Shown in pieces: positions 60,974 through 64,000 of a stretch of 64,000 nucleotides of DNA. The notes beneath the pieces are model-generated. The model did not search any database. It was not told where the DNA came from and saw nothing but the letters and a program-made list of their open reading frames with translations. The stretch spans positions 186,001 to 250,000 of the forward strand of contig QOZQ01000005.1 of NCBI GenBank assembly GCA_003576695.1, read 5' to 3'. Position numbers and translations under genes: made by a program. How positions within the stretch are numbered: the stretch's first letter is position 1; every line of letters begins with the position of its first letter. Source of the DNA: Taklimakanibacter lacteus. Its GTDB lineage: Bacteria > Pseudomonadota > Alphaproteobacteria > Rhizobiales > Aestuariivirgaceae.

Positions 60974-62377
60974 TTACGTCCCGATAAAATAGCGCTGGAA
61001 CTCGAAATCGGTGATCTGCGCCGCCATCCAGCTGTCGAAGGCTTCCTGCTCGGCCTCGCGGCTCAGCAGGTAATGCGCCTTGAACTCCTCGCCGAAAATT
61101 TCCGCAATGAAATCCGACTGGCGGAAGGCCTCGATCGAGCCGCGCAAGCTGCGGGCCAGTGGCGGGCGGCCAAGGCTTGCGGGATTGCCGGGTGCGGCGG
61201 GCTCCAGCGCCATTTTCCGCTCGATGCCGTCGAGGCCCGAGGCCAGCATCGCGGCAACGCTCAGATAGGGATTGATGTCGGCGCCAGGCACGCGATGCTC
61301 GAGGCGCACCGCCTCGTCGGTCGGCGTGGTGATCGCCCTGATCGCGGCGGTGCGGTTCTCATAGCCCCAGGAGGCATCTTCCGGCGACCAGGCGCCGCGG
61401 TCGAAGCGGCGATAGGAATTGATCGTCGGGCGGTACAGCAGATGCGTCTCCGGCAGATGCGCCAAAAGCCCCGCGGTATAATGCTGCGCCAGCGCCGACA
61501 ATTTACCGGGGGCTTGCGCGAAGCCGTTGCGGCCGTCGCGCCACAGGCTCTGGTGATGGTGCCCGCCGCAGGCGCTTTCGCGCCCCGGCGGCTGGAAGCG
61601 CGTCATGAAGGTCGCGACCAGGCCGCGCTCGGCGCAGAACTCGCGCAAATGCAGTTTGGCGCGCATGGCGTCATCGGCAGCCGCCAGCGCCGATTTCGGC
61701 GCCAGCGCGAATTCATACATGCCATAGCCATATTCGGTGACCATGGAGGAGACGCCGATATCGAGGCTCTCCATGCGGGTGATGAAGTCGGCGATGAAGG
61801 ACTGGTAATTGCCGCCGCGCACCAGGTCGTAATTGACATAGGAATGACCCCAGGGCTTCAGCTCGCGATAGCGCCCGGCGCGCATCAGGTCCTCATCGGC
61901 ATGGAAGATGCCGAATTCATATTCGAGCGCGAAACGCGGCTCATAGCCCAGCTTCAGGCAGCGCTCCTCCTGCCGCTTCAGAATGGCGCGCGGGTCGAGC
62001 CCGCAGACGCTGCCGTCGAGATTGAAGGAGTTGAGGATCACCGAGGCAAAGCGCGGGTCCCAGCCATGCTGGCGCACGGTGTCGGGATCAGGCAGCGCCA
62101 TGATGTTCGGATAGCCATTGTCGTCATTGCTGATCGGACCCGGAAACACCGGAATGCCGGTCGGCGCGCCGTCGCTATGGGCCACGCAATAGAGAATGGC
62201 GTTCAGCGCATCGCCATTATAGGAGAGCTTGAAGGGAGCGGTCTTCGAGCGGAAGACGCCATTGACCTCCGCCATATGCACATTGATGAAGCGGGCGCCC
62301 TTGCCGGCAAGCTCCTTATGGAGCTGCTGCAGCCTTTGCTTGCGCTCGGCCACCGCTTTGGCGAAATCCGTCGTCAT
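60974..62377 (-). CDS. Glutamine synthetase family protein (amide/amine ligase-like)
   Basis: The 467-residue protein is a glutamine synthetase fold enzyme. ALEYEFGIF (metal Glu pair) and the SACGGHHHQSLW (nucleotide/metal His) motif are present, and ENRTAAIRAI then LEHRVPGADINPYLSVAAML follow. It is closer to gamma-glutamyl-amine ligases than to GlnA. It overlaps the LivM-type permease stop by four bases, so it likely serves the transported amino or amine compound. The exact amine is unknown. Confidence 0.85.
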   Translation of the reverse strand: MTTDFAKAVAERKQRLQQLHKELAGKGARFINVHMAEVNGVFRSKTAPFKLSYNGDALNAILYCVAHSDGAPTGIPVFPGPISNDDNGYPNIMALPDPDTVRQHGWDPRFASVILNSFNLDGSVCGLDPRAILKRQEERCLKLGYEPRFALEYEFGIFHADEDLMRAGRYRELKPWGHSYVNYDLVRGGNYQSFIADFITRMESLDIGVSSMVTEYGYGMYEFALAPKSALAAADDAMRAKLHLREFCAERGLVATFMTRFQPPGRESACGGHHHQSLWRDGRNGFAQAPGKLSALAQHYTAGLLAHLPETHLLYRPTINSYRRFDRGAWSPEDASWGYENRTAAIRAITTPTDEAVRLEHRVPGADINPYLSVAAMLASGLDGIERKMALEPAAPGNPASLGRPPLARSLRGSIEAFRQSDFIAEIFGEEFKAHYLLSREAEQEAFDSWMAAQITDFEFQRYFIGT

Positions 62378-63471
62378 ATGGGCTTTCCTTCCGTGATGGC
62401 GCGCGGCTGCCGGCGCGCAAAGAGCCGCCAGAGCAGTTCATCCAGCTCCAGCCTTACAAAAATACCGCGCGGGCGAAAGGTCATGCCGAGAACGATGATG
62501 GCGCCCATCGCGAGCCCTGAGAGCCCCAGAAGCGGGGGAAGCTGGAAGCCCGCAACGGCGATGCCGCTTTCGACGCTGCGGATCGCCTCGAGCAGCAGCG
62601 CCAGCGCGATGCAGCCGAAGACCGCTCCCGACACGGTGCGCATGCCGCCCAGGATCAGCATGGCGAGCGTCGTCATCACCAGCTCGAAATGGAAGGCGCG
62701 CGCATTGATCGTGCCCATGAAGAAGGCATAGAGAATGCCGCCCGAGGCGCATATCACGGCGCCGAGGATCCAGGCCAGAAGGCGCAGGCGGAAGACATCG
62801 ACGCCGAACGCGCGGGCCGCGAGCAGACTTTCGGCACTGGCTCGGAGATGCAATCCCGAGGCGCTGTCCTTGAAGAGGCGCGCAATGATCGTGGCCAGCG
62901 TCGCCGCGCCGATGGCGGTCGCAAGGCCGACCACTTGCGGAATGCCGAAGAAGGCCTGGGCGCCCTTGAACAGGTCGGTCCACTGGATGAAGATCGAATG
63001 CACCACCATCATCAGGCTGAAGGTCACGATGGTGGCAGCCTCGCCCGAAAGCCTGGCGATGACGAGGCCAGTGAGGGCGGCGATGAGGCCGGTAATGCCG
63101 AGGCCCGCTCCCGCGGCGAGCGCCGGGTGCAATACGATATCAGCGAGACCGAAGGGTGCGTCAGGGATGGAAAGCTTCTTCATCGCCACCGGGGTCGCCA
63201 GGATCGCCACCGAATAGGCGCCGATGCCGACAAAGGCCCCCTGCCCCAGATTGGCGACCATGGAATTGCCCATGAATATCTGGAGACCCAGCACGATCAG
63301 GAGATTGACATAGGCGGCAAAGGCGACGCGCACCAGATAGGCCGGAGCGAAGAGAAGAATGACGATGCCGATGAGGATGACCGGCAGCGCCGTCACCAGC
63401 CCGCCGACCAGCGAGCGCATCCACGGGGCCAAGGTTTTCTGCGCTGATCTGGTCTGGGTGGTGACGGACAT
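62374..63471 (-). CDS. Branched-chain amino acid-type ABC permease (LivM)
   Basis: The 365-residue permease of the LivM type has about eight to ten membrane segments. GNSMVANLGQGAFVGIGAYS and the C-terminal GGMRTVSGAVFG are typical. The start ATG (63471) is five bases after the LivH stop. It forms the channel with LivH; the ATPases and binding protein are not in the window. Confidence 0.9.
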   Translation of the reverse strand: MSVTTQTRSAQKTLAPWMRSLVGGLVTALPVILIGIVILLFAPAYLVRVAFAAYVNLLIVLGLQIFMGNSMVANLGQGAFVGIGAYSVAILATPVAMKKLSIPDAPFGLADIVLHPALAAGAGLGITGLIAALTGLVIARLSGEAATIVTFSLMMVVHSIFIQWTDLFKGAQAFFGIPQVVGLATAIGAATLATIIARLFKDSASGLHLRASAESLLAARAFGVDVFRLRLLAWILGAVICASGGILYAFFMGTINARAFHFELVMTTLAMLILGGMRTVSGAVFGCIALALLLEAIRSVESGIAVAGFQLPPLLGLSGLAMGAIIVLGMTFRPRGIFVRLELDELLWRLFARRQPRAITEGKPI

Positions 63472-63476
63472 GCGTC

Positions 63477-64000
63477 TCAGATCTCCTTGTCGCCGAGCTC
63501 GATCCGCCGGGTGAGCAATCCCTCCGGCCGCCACACCAGCAGGCCTGCGATGATGCTGTAGGCGATCGCGTCACGCAGGCCGCCATATTCCTGCGGCAAC
63601 AGGACGATGATCGCCACATCGAGGAAGCCCAGGAGCATGCCGCCCAGAACGGCGCCGCCGAGCGAGCCGAAGCCGCCGATCACGCAGGCGATGAAGGCCT
63701 TGATCACCGGCTGGAAGCCGAAGGTCGGGTCGATGCTGCCACGCCTGGCGATGATGAAGATCGCGGCAATGCCGGCGAGGAGGCCCGACAGAGCGAAGGC
63801 CGTGGCGATCACCCGGTTGGCCCTGATGCCCATCAGGCGGACGGTGGAGAATTCGCGCGTCGCCGCCCTGATCGCAAGGCCGAGAGTGGAGTGCTTGAGG
63901 AACAGGACGAGGCCGCCGATCGCCAGCGCCACCACGGCAAGCTCGAGGAGCTGCAGCAGCGAAATGGCATAGGGGCCGATGAAGATGGTGCGGCTCAGCT
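63477..64000 (-). CDS. Branched-chain amino acid-type ABC permease (LivH), partial
   Basis: The frame continues past the window end (its last codons read IFIGPYAISLLQLLELAVVA before a GTG at 63935), so only the C-terminal part is seen. LivH features are IGGFGSLGGAVLGG and GLRDAIAYSIIAGLLVWRPEG. The true start is beyond 64000. Confidence 0.88.
   Translation of the reverse strand, partial: LSRTIFIGPYAISLLQLLELAVVALAIGGLVLFLKHSTLGLAIRAATREFSTVRLMGIRANRVIATAFALSGLLAGIAAIFIIARRGSIDPTFGFQPVIKAFIACVIGGFGSLGGAVLGGMLLGFLDVAIIVLLPQEYGGLRDAIAYSIIAGLLVWRPEGLLTRRIELGDKEI

Overview
The window is GC-rich, densely coded chromosomal DNA. It looks like an alphaproteobacterium, most likely of the order Hyphomicrobiales (Rhizobiales). 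Pointers are the DUF4170 and DUF1127 proteins, a TIGR01459-type HAD hydrolase in one run with ribF, the two-subunit VC_2705-type Na+/solute symporter, and a SorC-regulated sugar locus like those of rhizobia. I cannot assign a genus. I see no rRNA, CRISPR array, transposase or phage block. There is one tRNA (Phe) and several dispersed palindromic repeats.

Layout. 0-13.5 kb: housekeeping and small metabolic genes (pmbA, cysQ-like, DUF4170; an SDR/MFS pair; PPOX/LysR; HAD-MaoC-ribF; a degenerate EAL protein; an omega-aminotransferase; a HigBA-type toxin-antitoxin pair; a SIMPL protein). 13.6-20.3 kb: DUF1127 and MocR genes facing away from each other, a CsoR/CopA copper module with two matched operators, a YcbK-like M15 protein and a small secreted protein. 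20.2-34.3 kb: 'locus A', a sugar-type ABC importer with a PfkB kinase, an acetoin/pyruvate-dehydrogenase-type E1alpha-E1beta-E2 set, a COG4091/SAF oxidoreductase, a SorC regulator and two unrecognised proteins. 34.7-43.3 kb: AsmA, an exonuclease-CBS-DUF294 fusion, small membrane proteins and the two-subunit symporter. 43.4-59.1 kb: 'locus B', a second sugar-type ABC importer with an RpiR regulator, FGGY kinase, class II aldolase, transaldolase, VOC protein, two HAD phosphatases, a transglutaminase-like protein and a second E1alpha-E1beta set whose E2 is the AcoC (lipoyl plus alpha/beta-hydrolase) type. 59.7-64 kb: tRNA-Phe, queF, a VUT-family transporter, and a glutamine-synthetase-like gene with branched-chain amino-acid-type permeases running off the end.

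The most interesting content is the parallel between loci A and B. In each, a Tat-exported binding protein, two MalFG-type permeases and a UgpC-type ATPase sit with a sugar kinase and a ThDP-dependent dehydrogenase set. Neither locus has an E3 gene. I infer that each imports a sugar, polyol or deoxyketose, phosphorylates or rearranges it, and ends in an oxidative, acetoin-dehydrogenase-like C-C cleavage to an acyl-CoA. The substrates cannot be read from sequence. Shared DNA motifs link the promoters within each locus: a 17-bp palindrome at two places in locus A (candidate SorC operator) and a GAAAA-W-TTTGCAAA-type motif in locus B promoters (candidate RpiR operator).

Protein starts were chosen from homologous starts, Shine-Dalgarno matches and gene overlaps. 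Several are TTG or GTG, or lie downstream of the longest open frame, as noted per gene.
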